Numbered from the stretch's first letter, positions 42,601-51,531 are shown. The stretch: DNA of 64,000 nucleotides from Naegleria lovaniensis (GCF_003324165.1 NW_025407829.1:558001-622000), one strand, 5' to 3'. Program-made: numbers and translations. The notes: generated by a model from the letters alone, not told the origin.

Positions 42601-43062
42601 TATCTTTCGAATTATAGCAACAAACTTGAGGAACAAGTGCTCAAGCTTGTATCAACCTATCTTTCGCAACAGTCTGGAATTAGCGTTTATCATGTTCCAT
42701 CAGGAACAGGACCTCTTGAAGAGCAATATCAAGTGTTGAATTTACTTTTCAATTTTTGTCTCAACCCAAGTACTAAGGCCACATCAAAGACCAAAAACTC
42801 TCTTCTCGCATTGGCGTGGCAAATGATGCCGCTATCCTACAGCGTTTTTGATTTCTTTTCAAAATTTGATATTTATTGGAACGAACGAGGGATTGTCAAC
42901 AGTGACGACAATGAATCAAGCCCTTGTGCGTTCACTTCAGCTGACATTTGTGATGAAATAGCATTGGGCAACAGCAACATTATCGGTGATGATGTTGGCT
43001 TGTATCTTCAGGGCATTGGGACCTTTACAAACATGAAATTAAGAGCTCAACAAATGAAGTAA
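39670..43062 (+). CDS. Large protein of unknown function (possible beta-propeller plus helical domain)
   Basis: 1130 residues, single exon, ATG after AAAA. Not recognised. Residues 1-75 are Asn/Ser/Gln-rich. About 80-500 is a series of beta-strand-like blocks typical of propellers (VVRFIAISKAGNVMVWRYY, VLIITQGEIILFDLKNKKS, TFLAIYDGNSNIFIVDLVNG). There are low-complexity Ser/Thr/Asn inserts (for example SSLPSPLSPSMSPSSLSS at about 615). About 680-1130 is mostly helical, with one coiled coil (LKQFTARRDQLKSEIDQLVK) and FIETASYSNIQVKTMAQLFI. The propeller-plus-solenoid layout is shared by nucleoporins and vesicle-coat or tether proteins, but no orthologue can be named from sequence alone. Confidence 0.8.
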   Translation: MFSFQSLNATTGSNTNTTLINSGSNNNHNNYIRCSQILEHIHQQQNRNSGRKTSFLKNFIPSVTSSEENSTPPHDPNTLSIHRVQHVSGHLALHLFNGRMIIGLDYISASKLQNITSQSQDQLYLNLLEAIKNFGSSTFATTHNAHDTSLGPMLFCCDKDPYVYSDFEIREETSEQSSGYNFGSNFVRDLRVVRFIAISKAGNVMVWRYYEDNSTWKVENTFNILGNSSSLKVEFATVVADRNILFKTNSPSGRNALNLYSASGSTCVIFNGSSDDSANNGSENVIYSVFPSTHTMSKSTVLIITQGEIILFDLKNKKSISKIEKALKYNDASGNADMQQYSESIFYISMIIHPITKEIIMMDTSFNIIIYSSELTHSKKLSINKLTLKKENILKIDMALIYNTFLAIYDGNSNIFIVDLVNGCVISNLMLPSDMTNYKSGGSFVRFFGNATQYSCNNEPSTLFIHGSSLIYELRCPPLLDIVRNSSTVASSGNSLTSSTTSQTYNHLLKDFKLFNIYTRNILEEIHNNSGNSTNKLNPASNSTVDMRKSIFPHLENPALIWTSCNTVHDQEAFLNECEQFIDNFPPKDTNFWKKPTSNASTSENWESSSLPSPLSPSMSPSSLSSSKASPTMGASSTASSNQLFTKMTTLNMSIVPPLTSSLSICKEQITNLDVTQTVDSLEDHGENSAASSNIKTSSFMDNLTDIELYDMIENEPHSVLDYLLDVCDLAIFKSVVQQYSTEENLDETSDSSKIYGISIPGASDSNIRPITTFVNLFEQNFEDSISPLELYKVEENRNEDFVVYQNKVTAALEPKRNTNHTRKGLLYFEMVIRLLFFHTKCPQIILILIVMMEEHKLKQFTARRDQLKSEIDQLVKKKQSSSTSSLSSLTGSKNYQLENFNLQSLQNEYNDISQKLKQNNLKAKYSKEIQRILTSYVDTCESEQQFIETASYSNIQVKTMAQLFIWQGNRLDALKIYLSNYSNKLEEQVLKLVSTYLSQQSGISVYHVPSGTGPLEEQYQVLNLLFNFCLNPSTKATSKTKNSLLALAWQMMPLSYSVFDFFSKFDIYWNERGIVNSDDNESSPCAFTSADICDEIALGNSNIIGDDVGLYLQGIGTFTNMKLRAQQMK

Positions 43063-43177
43063 AATGTTCAACAGATTTATTTGGGCCATCTTAATTTGGT
43101 AATGTGTCACAACGAAAATTGTTTAAATCCTAACCATTTAGTTGTGGAACCACTACAAGTAAACCAATCAACTTCTT

Positions 43178-43990
43178 TTAATCAGTGTTGGTTTTGTGTT
43201 GCTTTTGCATAATCTTCTTCCACTGTCTTCTGGTATGGTCCATATGGAAAAAAATTTGTATCTTCACATCTTTTTCCTCTTCTTCATGAATGAGAATCTT
43301 GTCTTGGTGGTTATCAGTGGTGTTGCCAATTAAAAAGTTGAATATTAATCTTCGTGCTTCGTCTGTTACTGAGTTACAATCTTTCAAAATATTGTTATTA
43401 AGGTAGGCCTGCACTTTGGCGTTCCTTTCTTGCTCAGCAGTGTTTTTGATATGAACATTGCTGGGAAGGGAATGTTGAGTGTTGATTCGATAGTGTCCAG
43501 CATTACCAATGAGGAGTGACTGAAATGTAAACGAAGGTTGTATCAAGGAAGCAGAGGCTTGCGGCTTCATGAATTTGTGGACAAACGTTTGATCAAGGAC
43601 ACGTTTCCGTTTTCTGATCAGAGACTGTACCTGATGCTTCTTTCCATAATCTTCGATCCTTGCTTTGATCGGTACCACTTGAACAGGAATATCGAATTGC
43701 AGATCTTTACCACAATCCTCACACTCATCATCGACCAACAGAGTATGACCGAAAAGCTTCAATTGACTGTTCTGAACGAAACATCGTTTGGAGCAATAGC
43801 ATAGCTGCCCGTAATGAAATTTCCAATTCTTTTGGCAATCATCACATGTAAATGTTTTTTCATCTTGACCGTGGACAAGTACAAAAGTAGCGTCCTTGCT
43901 GCACCCTCTGCATGGAATGGGAGTAGCGTGTGATTTGCTCTTGTTGTGGAGCACAGTGGAATCGGAAGAAGACGGTTGACCGGTTTGCAT
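43178..43990 (-). CDS. Small cysteine-rich (zinc-binding) protein
   Basis: 270 residues, single exon, ATG after eight A residues. The N-terminal 100 residues carry paired Cys typical of zinc sites: CRGC, CDDC, a CYCSKRC cluster and CEDC. The spacing suggests two interleaved zinc fingers of a treble-clef or zinc-ribbon kind. A basic segment (RKRKRV) could be a nuclear localisation signal. The C-terminal half is helical and charged (DEARRLIFNFLIG, HMDHTRRQWKKIMQKQ). I do not recognise the family; DNA, RNA or protein binding is possible. Confidence 0.75.
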   Translation of the reverse strand: MQTGQPSSSDSTVLHNKSKSHATPIPCRGCSKDATFVLVHGQDEKTFTCDDCQKNWKFHYGQLCYCSKRCFVQNSQLKLFGHTLLVDDECEDCGKDLQFDIPVQVVPIKARIEDYGKKHQVQSLIRKRKRVLDQTFVHKFMKPQASASLIQPSFTFQSLLIGNAGHYRINTQHSLPSNVHIKNTAEQERNAKVQAYLNNNILKDCNSVTDEARRLIFNFLIGNTTDNHQDKILIHEEEEKDVKIQIFFHMDHTRRQWKKIMQKQHKTNTD

Positions 43991-44043
43991 TTTTTTTGTA
44001 AAATTTTTTGATCATTTTGAGATCGAGCGTCCACTCGAACAAG

Positions 44044-44784
44044 TTATTCCACATGAATTCTTCGAATGTGTTGCTGCTGTTGAATTGAAGGAGTATGTTC
44101 TGTTGTATCCTGTTGAAATTGATCCCAACCCATTCCCAGAACTTTCCCACTCGAATAGTTGAGTAAGAAGACCACTCTCAATAACATGACGATTAAGGTA
44201 AGAGCAGTTGGGAATAACACTGGAAGAATGGGAAACAAGAAATCCCGAATACCCAACACATCTGCTCCAACAAGTAATAAATTATTAGGCAAAGTATCAC
44301 TGAAAATATATTTCCAAACCAATCCAATATAAAGTAAATCTCCAACACAGAGAGCGAATATGGTCTTGTGAAAAAGGGGAACTTTCTCAATCAAATAGGA
44401 ACTGTTGGAGTGAGCCATTTCCTTATAGCAATGTCGAAGGAGTAAATGATGAATGCAACCAAAGGCAAATAATGACATTCCCAATGAGCGAATAAAGAAA
44501 AAGATCCATTGTCGTAACTCGTTGTTTGTATATAGAGTACTTGTCGTCGATGGTGTGGTTATTCCTCCTCCGCTCATTAATACTTCTACTAAATGTTGAG
44601 GCATGAAACTTCCCAATACAAAACGAACGTTGGGAAATAGCATGAGGATCATACCAAAGAACATTTCATAAATAAAAGGTTCCCAATACATGAGTGTAAG
44701 AAAGGTTTTGAGAAAGGGAGTGAGTTTGAGAGGTGTTATGGGTTGAGCGGATGAAGGACCTAACGAACCGGTTGGAGAGGACAT
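44044..44784 (-). CDS. Multi-pass membrane protein, unknown
   Basis: 246 residues, single exon. At least five hydrophobic segments are visible: WEPFIYEMFFGMILMLFPNV, WIFFFIRSLGMSLFAFGCI, TIFALCVGDLLYIGLVW, FLFPILPVLFPTALTLIVM and LLRVVFLLNY. The N-terminus is Ser/Pro-rich and the C-terminal 30 residues are hydrophilic and Gln/His-rich. No family recognised. It shares its strand with the zinc protein 53 bases downstream. Confidence 0.75.
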   Translation of the reverse strand: MSSPTGSLGPSSAQPITPLKLTPFLKTFLTLMYWEPFIYEMFFGMILMLFPNVRFVLGSFMPQHLVEVLMSGGGITTPSTTSTLYTNNELRQWIFFFIRSLGMSLFAFGCIHHLLLRHCYKEMAHSNSSYLIEKVPLFHKTIFALCVGDLLYIGLVWKYIFSDTLPNNLLLVGADVLGIRDFLFPILPVLFPTALTLIVMLLRVVFLLNYSSGKVLGMGWDQFQQDTTEHTPSIQQQQHIRRIHVE

Positions 44785-44904
44785 GTTTGCACGAGTGTGA
44801 GTGTGAGTGTGAGAGTGTGTGAAGAAGTAAATGGTTAATTTTCTAATGCAAAAGAGTCTCCATGAAACTCGATGGTAGAATCTCTATCCCTCAAATAAAG
44901 ACAA

Positions 44905-45226
44905 TTACCAAAACTGAATATTCTGGAGAGTACAGTGAAAGGTCATGACAATTCCCCTTTGTTTGATCATTTTATGAACAGTTTTCTCTTGTTTCATTGC
45001 AATGGGTGCTCCTCTCCTGGCGGTTCGTGCAATGCCTGGCAGAAGCATTCCAAAGGGTGCTCTCAACCAATTTTCCTTGGGAGGCACACCTTCAGACCCT
45101 TCAAAAAATTGAGGTAATAGTCATGCGTTCCGTAGAACGCTTTCAGCTATTACACTGAAAAGAACAGATACTACACTCGATCAAAGCCAATTGGCCGAGA
45201 AAGATGGTTTTCAAAGATGCTGCCAT
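44905..45226 (-). pseudogene. Small gene with an apparent frameshift in a T-run (candidate)
   Basis: Open frame 45087-44905 (minus) encodes about 60 residues ending NIQFW, with a protein-like, basic segment (WLRAPFGMLLPGIARTARRG). It has no usable ATG at its start. Going upstream, the frame breaks at six A residues on the plus strand (45103-45108). The other frame upstream reads FYGTHDYYLNF right up to that run, and one more base there would join the two. A possible first exon begins at ATG 45226 (MAASLKTIFLGQLALIE), separated by a short intron ending near 45145. Explanations: homopolymer assembly error, a broken gene, or a splice form I have not found. It could be a small mitochondrial membrane protein; no family recognised. 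Confidence 0.4.
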
Positions 45227-45449
45227 GGAAGGATGTTGATATGGAACGAAAGAAGTGATGGAAAATGTTGAGGAAATTATGGGATGAACAGCGGAATTGA
45301 CTCGATTGAAGTGTACACTGCACCTTCAATAGGATCCATCACGATGAACATGATGTTGTTTTGGTATATGGAATATTTCAAAACCAACACATGTATGAAC
45401 ATTCCAAAACTCCTTGTCCATAGTATCCTGTCGAAACCAATTCCAATAA

Positions 45450-45559
45450 GTCTCCTTGAGAGACGCTATATCAAAATTGGCAACGATACAGAGAAGATTA
45501 GCATGGTCCCTGGACTAAGGATGACACAACTGATCGAGAAAGTATCCCTACTTTTTTTT
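45450..45559 (+). ncRNA. U6: U6 spliceosomal snRNA
   Basis: Clear match to U6. A 5' hairpin (GTCTC-CTTGA-GAGAC, 45450-45464) is followed by the conserved core AACGATACAGAGAAGATTAG, containing the ACAGAGA box (45488-45494) and the AGC triad (45500-45502), then CATGG and AAGGATGACAC of the internal stem-loop region. It ends at eight T residues (45552-45559), the RNA polymerase III terminator. U6 forms the catalytic core of the spliceosome with U2 and replaces U1 at the 5' splice site. The gene lies in the gap between the small candidate gene and an F-box gene. No convincing TATA box was seen at the usual distance upstream. Confidence 0.96.
45552..45559 (+). terminator. Pol III terminator of U6 (T8)
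   Basis: Eight consecutive T residues directly at the 3' end of U6, followed by GCTT. An identical T8 with the same flanks (TAC before, GCTT after) occurs at 47124-47131, which supports a second Pol III transcript there. Confidence 0.85.
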
Positions 45560-45773
45560 GCTTAATTTCACCGCTTCATGATTTTCGCCAGGTTACAGAC
45601 ACCAACTAAGACAGGATTATTTCTTGGTCAAAGACTAGTTCGGATTTACATGGTTTACAAAGTTCTTGTAACTGCAAGAACCAAATTAAAGTGCTGCAGA
45701 ACTCTTCTTGAAAACCCAATAATAAAAAATATTTTTTGAGGAAACAATAGCCGTTCGTCCTCAACATAAAAAA

Positions 45774-46886
45774 ATGTCGTCACAATTCTGCAGTGACACC
45801 CTCCTCAATATTCTCCAATTTTTGGATGGTCCCAGTGTGGTTCAATCTTGCATGACTGTTTCTCACTTGTGGCATCAATGTGCAACAAGTAATATTTTGT
45901 GGCATCAATTGTTTGATCAAGTATTTCATAATTCAACATTTAAGTGGGATAAAACACAACAAGAAAATTCATCTTCAGATACTGAGAGTATTGAAACGAA
46001 TGATCATGATGATGAAGTAAATTCCGATGAAAGCGGTGATGACGAAGAAAACGGTAAAAAACGAAAAGGCACAGCAACTACAACTAAGGGGAACAAAAAG
46101 AAAAAGCTTACAATCCATTCATCATTGGAACAGCACCAAGATGGATATTGGTATCATCTTTTTAAAAGATGTTTTTCCATGTTGCCTGTTCTGGACGTTG
46201 ATCATGCTGACCTGATGAAACTTGCCCTCACTGATCAAAGAGAAAATATTTCAGCAATTACCGATGTCAAGTTGCTTCATCAAATTATCTTTCAATTGCA
46301 AGAGCCAACCTATGAAGAATTGCCTTTAGTAGGCTCTTTTAAATATTATGGGATTTCTTTTGAGCATGATCATGTGCATCTACTTCTCGAACTTTGTGTG
46401 ATTTTATCCGTATTGTATCAAGGAGCTGGTTATTGTTATTGGACAGATCGAGTAGTGATGAAAGCAAAATCGCCCAACAAAACCAAACGAAAATCATTGC
46501 AAGACATTGAGGAAAGGTTGGTGATCTTACCTCTTGCTGCTTTTTGCATGATGATATTGAATGAGAAGGCTACAGATCAATTAACTCTCACTGTTGATGA
46601 AGACTGGTGTGTTTCTCCACTCGTCTCATATACTTCAGAGCTTGAATTATATAATCATGAGGATTTTTGCTACTTTGATTTAATGAAAGATTGTGTAGAA
46701 GCGGATGGATATGATGGTCTCATATTCGATGGAGACCATTGCAGTGATTGGGAATGGTGTCCCAACCTCTTTCAAAGGTCAGGATTATTATTCGATTACA
46801 GGAAAATTAAGGCGAATTATTTTGAAAACAAAGATGAGGTAATTGTGAATGTATTTCAAGACGCAATGGATTATTATGATAATTAA
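45774..46886 (+). CDS. F-box protein with acidic linker
   Basis: 370 residues, single exon, ATG after seven A residues. The N-terminal F-box is clear (FCSDTLLNILQFLDGPSVVQ, CMTVSHLWHQCATSNILWHQ). An acidic linker (DDEVNSDESGDDEENG) leads into a Lys-rich patch (KRKGTATTTKGNKKKK) that may be a nuclear localisation signal. The C-terminal 250 residues contain aromatic-rich blocks (YYGISFEHDHVHLLLELCVI, DLMKDCVEADGYDGLIFDGD, WEWCPNLFQRSG) without a known repeat. Likely SCF ubiquitin-ligase substrate receptor; substrate unknown. Confidence 0.8.
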   Translation: MSSQFCSDTLLNILQFLDGPSVVQSCMTVSHLWHQCATSNILWHQLFDQVFHNSTFKWDKTQQENSSSDTESIETNDHDDEVNSDESGDDEENGKKRKGTATTTKGNKKKKLTIHSSLEQHQDGYWYHLFKRCFSMLPVLDVDHADLMKLALTDQRENISAITDVKLLHQIIFQLQEPTYEELPLVGSFKYYGISFEHDHVHLLLELCVILSVLYQGAGYCYWTDRVVMKAKSPNKTKRKSLQDIEERLVILPLAAFCMMILNEKATDQLTLTVDEDWCVSPLVSYTSELELYNHEDFCYFDLMKDCVEADGYDGLIFDGDHCSDWEWCPNLFQRSGLLFDYRKIKANYFENKDEVIVNVFQDAMDYYDN

Positions 46887-47226
46887 AGGTCAGAGTGTTT
46901 GTTTATCTTCTTGTCTTCATTTCTTTCCTTAGTCAGAATTCAACGGCCATCAACGTTGCTACATTCTTGACCTGTAATAATTAAGCGTCAAGCACTTCAT
47001 AACCAACCTCATCACTTCTCTCACATCTTTCATCCTGAAGGTTTCACTGTCTGTTCCCATTGAAGGTGCAGTGTAGGTCAAACAAAGAATTGCCTTAACA
47101 ACAGACCGAGGATGCGTCCTTACTTTTTTTTGCTTTCTGCTACATCGATGTTTAACAACCTAAAAAATTACAGCAAGCTCAGGGTTTCAATGGTTTCTTA
47201 ATTTTGTAAAGATATAACACATGAAT
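46887..47226. other. Intergenic region holding a candidate Pol III RNA
   Basis: 340 bases between the F-box gene and the 3' end of the aconitase gene. There is no credible reading frame. A short hairpin CAACG...CGTTG lies around 46941-46958. The candidate structured RNA described separately ends at the T8 run at 47124-47131. Confidence 0.4.
47031..47131 (+). ncRNA. Candidate structured Pol III transcript, family unknown
   Basis: The U6-type terminator TAC-T8-GCTT is repeated here (47121-47135). Directly upstream, two nested perfect complements can pair: CATCCT (47031-47036) with AGGATG (47109-47114), and GTCTGTT (47049-47055) with AACAGAC (47100-47106). Inside them AAGG (47063-47066) can pair with CCTT (47093-47096). 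A competing 3' hairpin AGGA-TGCG-TCCT (47109-47120) is also possible. The 5' end is unknown and the transcript could start further upstream. No match to tRNA, 5S, SRP, RNase P or snRNA motifs that I can see. Pairing was found by eye. Confidence 0.4.
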
Positions 47227-49965
47227 TTATTGCAACAATTTAGTTCTCAAAACATATGGTAAAATTCCACCATGTTTGTAGTATTCGAGTTCAGGTTCTG
47301 TGTCAAATCTCAAAATGGTAGTGAATTCGCTCAACTTGTCATTACCAGTCACTTTGACTTTGACTTCTTGGAATGGCTTCATACCAGCACTCAAGTCAAT
47401 GGTAAATTGCTCCTTACCAGTCAAACCTAATGAGTCAGCGCTTTCACCCTCTTTGAATTGCAATGGAATAATTCCCATACCAGCAAGGTTAGATCTGTGA
47501 ATTCTCTCAAACGATGTAGCAATAACTGCCTTAACACCCAAAAGGTATGGACCCTTAGCAGCCCAATCTCTAGATGATCCTGAACCATATTGTTCACCAC
47601 CAATGACAATCAATTCATGACCTTCATTGCGATACTTCACAGAAGCATCAAATACAGAGACAACTTCATTGGTTGGAACATGAAGAGACATTGGACCTGG
47701 CTTGCCAATCATCTTGTTGAAGAGTCTAACGTTGGCAAAAGTACCTCTCACCATGACTTCATCATTACCACGACGAGCACCATAAGTGTTAAAGTCCTTT
47801 CTTTCAACACCTCTTTCCAAAAGATATTGGGCAGCTGATGATTTGAGTGAAATGCTACCGGCTGGAGAAATGTGATCAGTTGTGGTGAAATCTCCCAAAT
47901 TCAACAAACAATAAGCATTTTGAATTGGCTTGGTAGCACCCAATTCTCTGTGAACATTCTTGAAGAATGGTGGATCGTGAATATATGTTGACTTTTCATC
48001 CCATGGATATAACAATGTTTCAGGAGCATCCAATTTGTTCCAGTTGTCAGTACCCAATGCAATCTTCTCATAGACAGATTTGAACATGTTTGGAAGAACG
48101 TTCTTGGTGACACAGTCATGAATTTCTTCTTGAGTTGGCCAGATATCTTTCAAATAAACAGGTTGTTTGGTGGTAGGGTTGACTCCCAATGGATCCTTAT
48201 CGAAATCAATCTTGACGTTACCAGCAATGGCATAAGCAACAACAAGAGGTGGTGAGGCCAAATAGTTTGCTTGCACAATTGGATGCACACGAGCCTCAAA
48301 GTTTCTGTTACCACTCAAAACTGATGCGGAAACCAAATTAGAATTGACAATAGCTTCATGAACTACTTCAGGCAATTCACCAGAGTTACCAATACATGTC
48401 ATGCAACCATAACCAACAGTGTTAAAACCTAATTGATCGAGATAGGTTTGCAATCCAGATGCAGCCAAATATTCAGAAACGACACCGGAACCAGGTGAGA
48501 GTGAAGTCTTGACGTATGGATTAACAGTTAGTCCTTGTTCGACAGCCTTCTTTGCTACAAGGGCAGAAGCAAGCATGACGTTTGGATTTGATGTGTTAGT
48601 ACAACTGGTAATGGCAGCAATGACAACTGAACCATGAGTCAAGTTGTACTTTTGACCCTTATATTCAATCTCAACAGTCTTTTCAACTTCCTCAGCTGGA
48701 ATTTCGAATCCTTTGAATCCTCGTTTTGCAGTCAAACCTTCCTTGAACTCCTTGTGAACATCAGTCAATGAAACACGATCATGTGGTCTCTTTGGACCAG
48801 CAAGTGATGGAACAACAGTGCTCAAATCCAACTCCAATTGAGCGCTATAGCGAACCTTTGATTCTTCAACATTTTCATAAGTGACAAACAAGTTTTGTGC
48901 TTTCAAATACTCTGCAATCACTTTGACCTTTTCTTCATCTCTGTTGGTTTGTCTCAAAAATGCAAGTGTAACATCATCAATTGGGAAGAAACCCATGGTA
49001 GCTCCGTATTCTGGTGCCATGTTTGAAATGGTAGCACGATCAGCAACAGACAATTGCTTGACACCTTCACCGTAAAATTCAACAAACTTTCCGACAACTC
49101 CCAATTTTCTCAAATTTTGTGTAATGGTCAAAACCAAGTCAGTTGCAGTTGCAGCACCAACTAATTTACCAGTTAATTTGTATCCGACAACTTCTGGCAA
49201 AACCATTGCACTAGGTTGGCCTAACATGGCTGCTTCAGCTTCAATACCACCAACACCCCAACCCAAAACACCCAAACCGTTAATCATGGTTGTGTGTGAG
49301 TCAGTTCCGACCAATGAGTCTGGATATAACAAAGCTTGCACTCCCTTTTGTTTATCCTCTCCGGAAAGTTCTTCATTGTTTTCAAAAACAACACGAGCCA
49401 AATATTCCAAGTTGACTTGATGGACAATACCACTTCCTGGTGGCACAATTTGCAAATTCTTGAAAGCCTTACTTCCCCATTTCAAAAAACGGAATCTTTC
49501 ATAGTTTCTATTGAACTCTTTTTCTTGGTTTTGTTGGAGAGCCTCCTTGGAACCGAAATCATCAACTTGTACACTGTGATCAATGACCAAGTCTACTGGC
49601 ACAAGAGGATTCACTTGAGATGGATCTCCACCCAATCTCTTGACGCCATCACGAATGGCTGCCAAATCGACCACTGCAGGAACTCCGGTAAAGTCTTGCA
49701 TCAAAACACGAGCAGGTTTGAATGGGATTTCAATGGAGTTCTTGCTCGATTGCTCCCAATTCAAAATTGTTTCAATATCATCTTTCAATACTGCAAATTC
49801 ATCGCAATTTCTCACGCAATTTTCCAACAAGACACGGATACAGTATGGGAGAGTAGCTAGTCTTTGATCATTCAAATCAGGTAAGCTATAATATTTGTAG
49901 AGCTTGTTGTTAATTTCAACGGTACGAGAAACGGTTGATTCGAATGGATTTGGTTGGGCTGGCAT
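47227..49965 (-). CDS. ACO1: Cytosolic aconitase / IRP1-type aconitate hydratase
   Basis: 912 residues from ATG 49965; the frame above starts at GTG and its N-terminal 43 residues look like untranslated leader. Human ACO1 is 889. Converts citrate to isocitrate and, in some eukaryotes, doubles as an iron-responsive RNA-binding protein. Family blocks are [56 protein letters not shown] with Cys455, and YGCMTCIGN with Cys521 and Cys524, the three 4Fe-4S ligands. The C-terminal swivel domain has [12 protein letters not shown] and [13 protein letters not shown]. No presequence is evident, so it is placed in the cytosol. RNA-binding activity cannot be read from sequence. Confidence 0.96.
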   Translation of the reverse strand: MPAQPNPFESTVSRTVEINNKLYKYYSLPDLNDQRLATLPYCIRVLLENCVRNCDEFAVLKDDIETILNWEQSSKNSIEIPFKPARVLMQDFTGVPAVVDLAAIRDGVKRLGGDPSQVNPLVPVDLVIDHSVQVDDFGSKEALQQNQEKEFNRNYERFRFLKWGSKAFKNLQIVPPGSGIVHQVNLEYLARVVFENNEELSGEDKQKGVQALLYPDSLVGTDSHTTMINGLGVLGWGVGGIEAEAAMLGQPSAMVLPEVVGYKLTGKLVGAATATDLVLTITQNLRKLGVVGKFVEFYGEGVKQLSVADRATISNMAPEYGATMGFFPIDDVTLAFLRQTNRDEEKVKVIAEYLKAQNLFVTYENVEESKVRYSAQLELDLSTVVPSLAGPKRPHDRVSLTDVHKEFKEGLTAKRGFKGFEIPAEEVEKTVEIEYKGQKYNLTHGSVVIAAITSCTNTSNPNVMLASALVAKKAVEQGLTVNPYVKTSLSPGSGVVSEYLAASGLQTYLDQLGFNTVGYGCMTCIGNSGELPEVVHEAIVNSNLVSASVLSGNRNFEARVHPIVQANYLASPPLVVAYAIAGNVKIDFDKDPLGVNPTTKQPVYLKDIWPTQEEIHDCVTKNVLPNMFKSVYEKIALGTDNWNKLDAPETLLYPWDEKSTYIHDPPFFKNVHRELGATKPIQNAYCLLNLGDFTTTDHISPAGSISLKSSAAQYLLERGVERKDFNTYGARRGNDEVMVRGTFANVRLFNKMIGKPGPMSLHVPTNEVVSVFDASVKYRNEGHELIVIGGEQYGSGSSRDWAAKGPYLLGVKAVIATSFERIHRSNLAGMGIIPLQFKEGESADSLGLTGKEQFTIDLSAGMKPFQEVKVKVTGNDKLSEFTTILRFDTEPELEYYKHGGILPYVLRTKLLQ

Positions 49966-50463
49966 GGTTGATGATTCTTTCTCTTGGTGATGATTGATGA
50001 TGAATGGGATGAAGAAAGTTGGCTTATTTTTTTTATGTGAAAAAATTTCGCCTGCGCTTTTCTTTCCTCGTTTGAACGAATGAAAATTCTCCACTTTTCA
50101 ATTCGCTGAAAAAAAAAGCGACCGAGAGTGTGGAATAGGGAGAAGATTGAGGATCAATGATTTTTGAATCATGCGCAAAGTGAAGGATGCAATTGAAACA
50201 AGTTAACATTGAACCACATAGAAAAGTGATCTAGCTTTGCAAAACTTGTGTGTTTGGTTCCAAGTTGAAAGAAGGAATTCCAGATTTGACCAGTGTTGGA
50301 CATGTTGAAAACTTAAATACTACAAGAGTACATAAGACCACATAGTATCCCATAACATGCTGGGACCATTAATTATAACCTTGCAGTTTCTAAAATTTTC
50401 CAAATTAATAAATTACCTTATTAATCTTCCCTTAATTTGAAAATTTATGCACCACACAGAAAA
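49966..50463. other. Divergent intergenic region upstream of aconitase
   Basis: 498 bases between two divergent starts (aconitase at 49965, Cys-rich membrane protein at 50464). It should carry both promoters. It has A-runs at about 50030-50045 and 50108-50116 and an AT-rich stretch near 50390-50440. No RNA gene or credible frame was seen. Confidence 0.45.
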
Positions 50464-51429
50464 ATGATTTCAAGAAACCATCGACCACTTGCCACTACTT
50501 CCCTCTACAACCTTCACCACCAGTTCCAATACATTCCCATCTCATTATCACCCTTACTACATGATTGCCTTTTCATCTTGTTAATCCTTCTTTCATTCCT
50601 TTCCTTCCAAAGCAACAATAACAACAACATGTTTAGTTTTTCCAATGCCCAACAACCCTCTCTTAATTGTACCTTCGTTCCGAGCCCTTCTTCCTTCTCC
50701 AATCCCTACGAATCTTCTTCTCTCTCAGCACCTCCAAAAGGAGCATGCAAAGGTCCTCTCCATCGAACGCTCTCCTCACGACTCGTTGCTCCCAAACTCA
50801 ACTTGGGTTGTCCGCTCCATTTACTCCCTTATTACAAACCTGGAAGTGTTGAAATTCAATGTGGAGAGTGTATTCCAGGAACGAGTGGGAGTGGTGTCTC
50901 TTTCAATTCTCTCCATTACTTGCAATGTAAAGCCAATGAATATTGCAATGATGATGCTAAATGCACTCCGCTGAAACAACATCCGCTCTATATGAAATCA
51001 TGTCCGTATGAAATCTTGCTTCATTCTCAACAGAGGTCGGATTTGGAGGGTGTTCCTTCGTTTTGTGGAGGTTCTGGATTGGTCTGTATTGAACATGTTT
51101 GTAAAATGTGTCGAGAAGGAGATATTGATTACAATACTGGTGTGAAATGTATTTTGGGAGAGTGGAGTTATGCATCATGGGTGGACTCTACGTTGGAACC
51201 TTCACCTCTGATCTTGTTTGCACTGAGTGGAATGACCTTATTGTATGTGTTGGTTGTGAACTTGTTGTGTCGAGGCGGATTGAAATTGACTTCCAAAGTG
51301 TTGCACAATTATTCGAGGGAGAAGAAGTTGAGAAATGTGATCAAGTTGACGAGTGAATTTATCAAGACTTTGGAAAGTGAGAATCAACATGAAAAATTAG
51401 AAGAGAATGATAATGATCAAGTGAAGTAA
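50464..51429 (+). CDS. Type I membrane protein with cysteine-rich ectodomain
   Basis: 321 residues from ATG 50464 (after AAAAA; the frame above starts at TTG). A hydrophobic segment at about 35-50 (CLFILLILLSFLSF) acts as signal peptide or anchor. The ectodomain (about 60-250) has many Cys in pairs (CPLHLL, IQCGECIPG, YLQCKANEYCNDDAKC, CKMCREGD), suggesting disulfides. A second membrane helix (LILFALSGMTLLYVLVVNLL) is followed by a charged cytoplasmic tail (SREKKLRNVIKL ... ESENQHEKLEENDND). No family recognised. A cell-surface or lysosomal protein is likely. Confidence 0.7.
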   Translation: MISRNHRPLATTSLYNLHHQFQYIPISLSPLLHDCLFILLILLSFLSFQSNNNNNMFSFSNAQQPSLNCTFVPSPSSFSNPYESSSLSAPPKGACKGPLHRTLSSRLVAPKLNLGCPLHLLPYYKPGSVEIQCGECIPGTSGSGVSFNSLHYLQCKANEYCNDDAKCTPLKQHPLYMKSCPYEILLHSQQRSDLEGVPSFCGGSGLVCIEHVCKMCREGDIDYNTGVKCILGEWSYASWVDSTLEPSPLILFALSGMTLLYVLVVNLLCRGGLKLTSKVLHNYSREKKLRNVIKLTSEFIKTLESENQHEKLEENDNDQVK

Positions 51430-51531
51430 GCTCATGAATATGTGTAAATCCAAGATATAAAAAATTGAATAAATTATTTGTAAATATATTAAGTAATTGC
51501 AAGATAAATAATTGATAATCATTGTTTGGGA

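Noticed and set aside
45284-45565. Plus-strand open frame of 93 codons
   Set aside because: It overlaps the whole U6 gene, and its C-terminal third is just a translation of U6. There is no family similarity.
49336-49860. 174-codon plus-strand frame inside aconitase
   Set aside because: Antisense shadow of strongly conserved enzyme sequence, with no independent support.
49966-50094. Extra 43 N-terminal residues for aconitase in the open frame
   Set aside because: The frame opens at GTG, not ATG. The stretch is Lys/His/Phe-rich leader-like sequence, and ACO1 proteins begin near the ATG at 49965.
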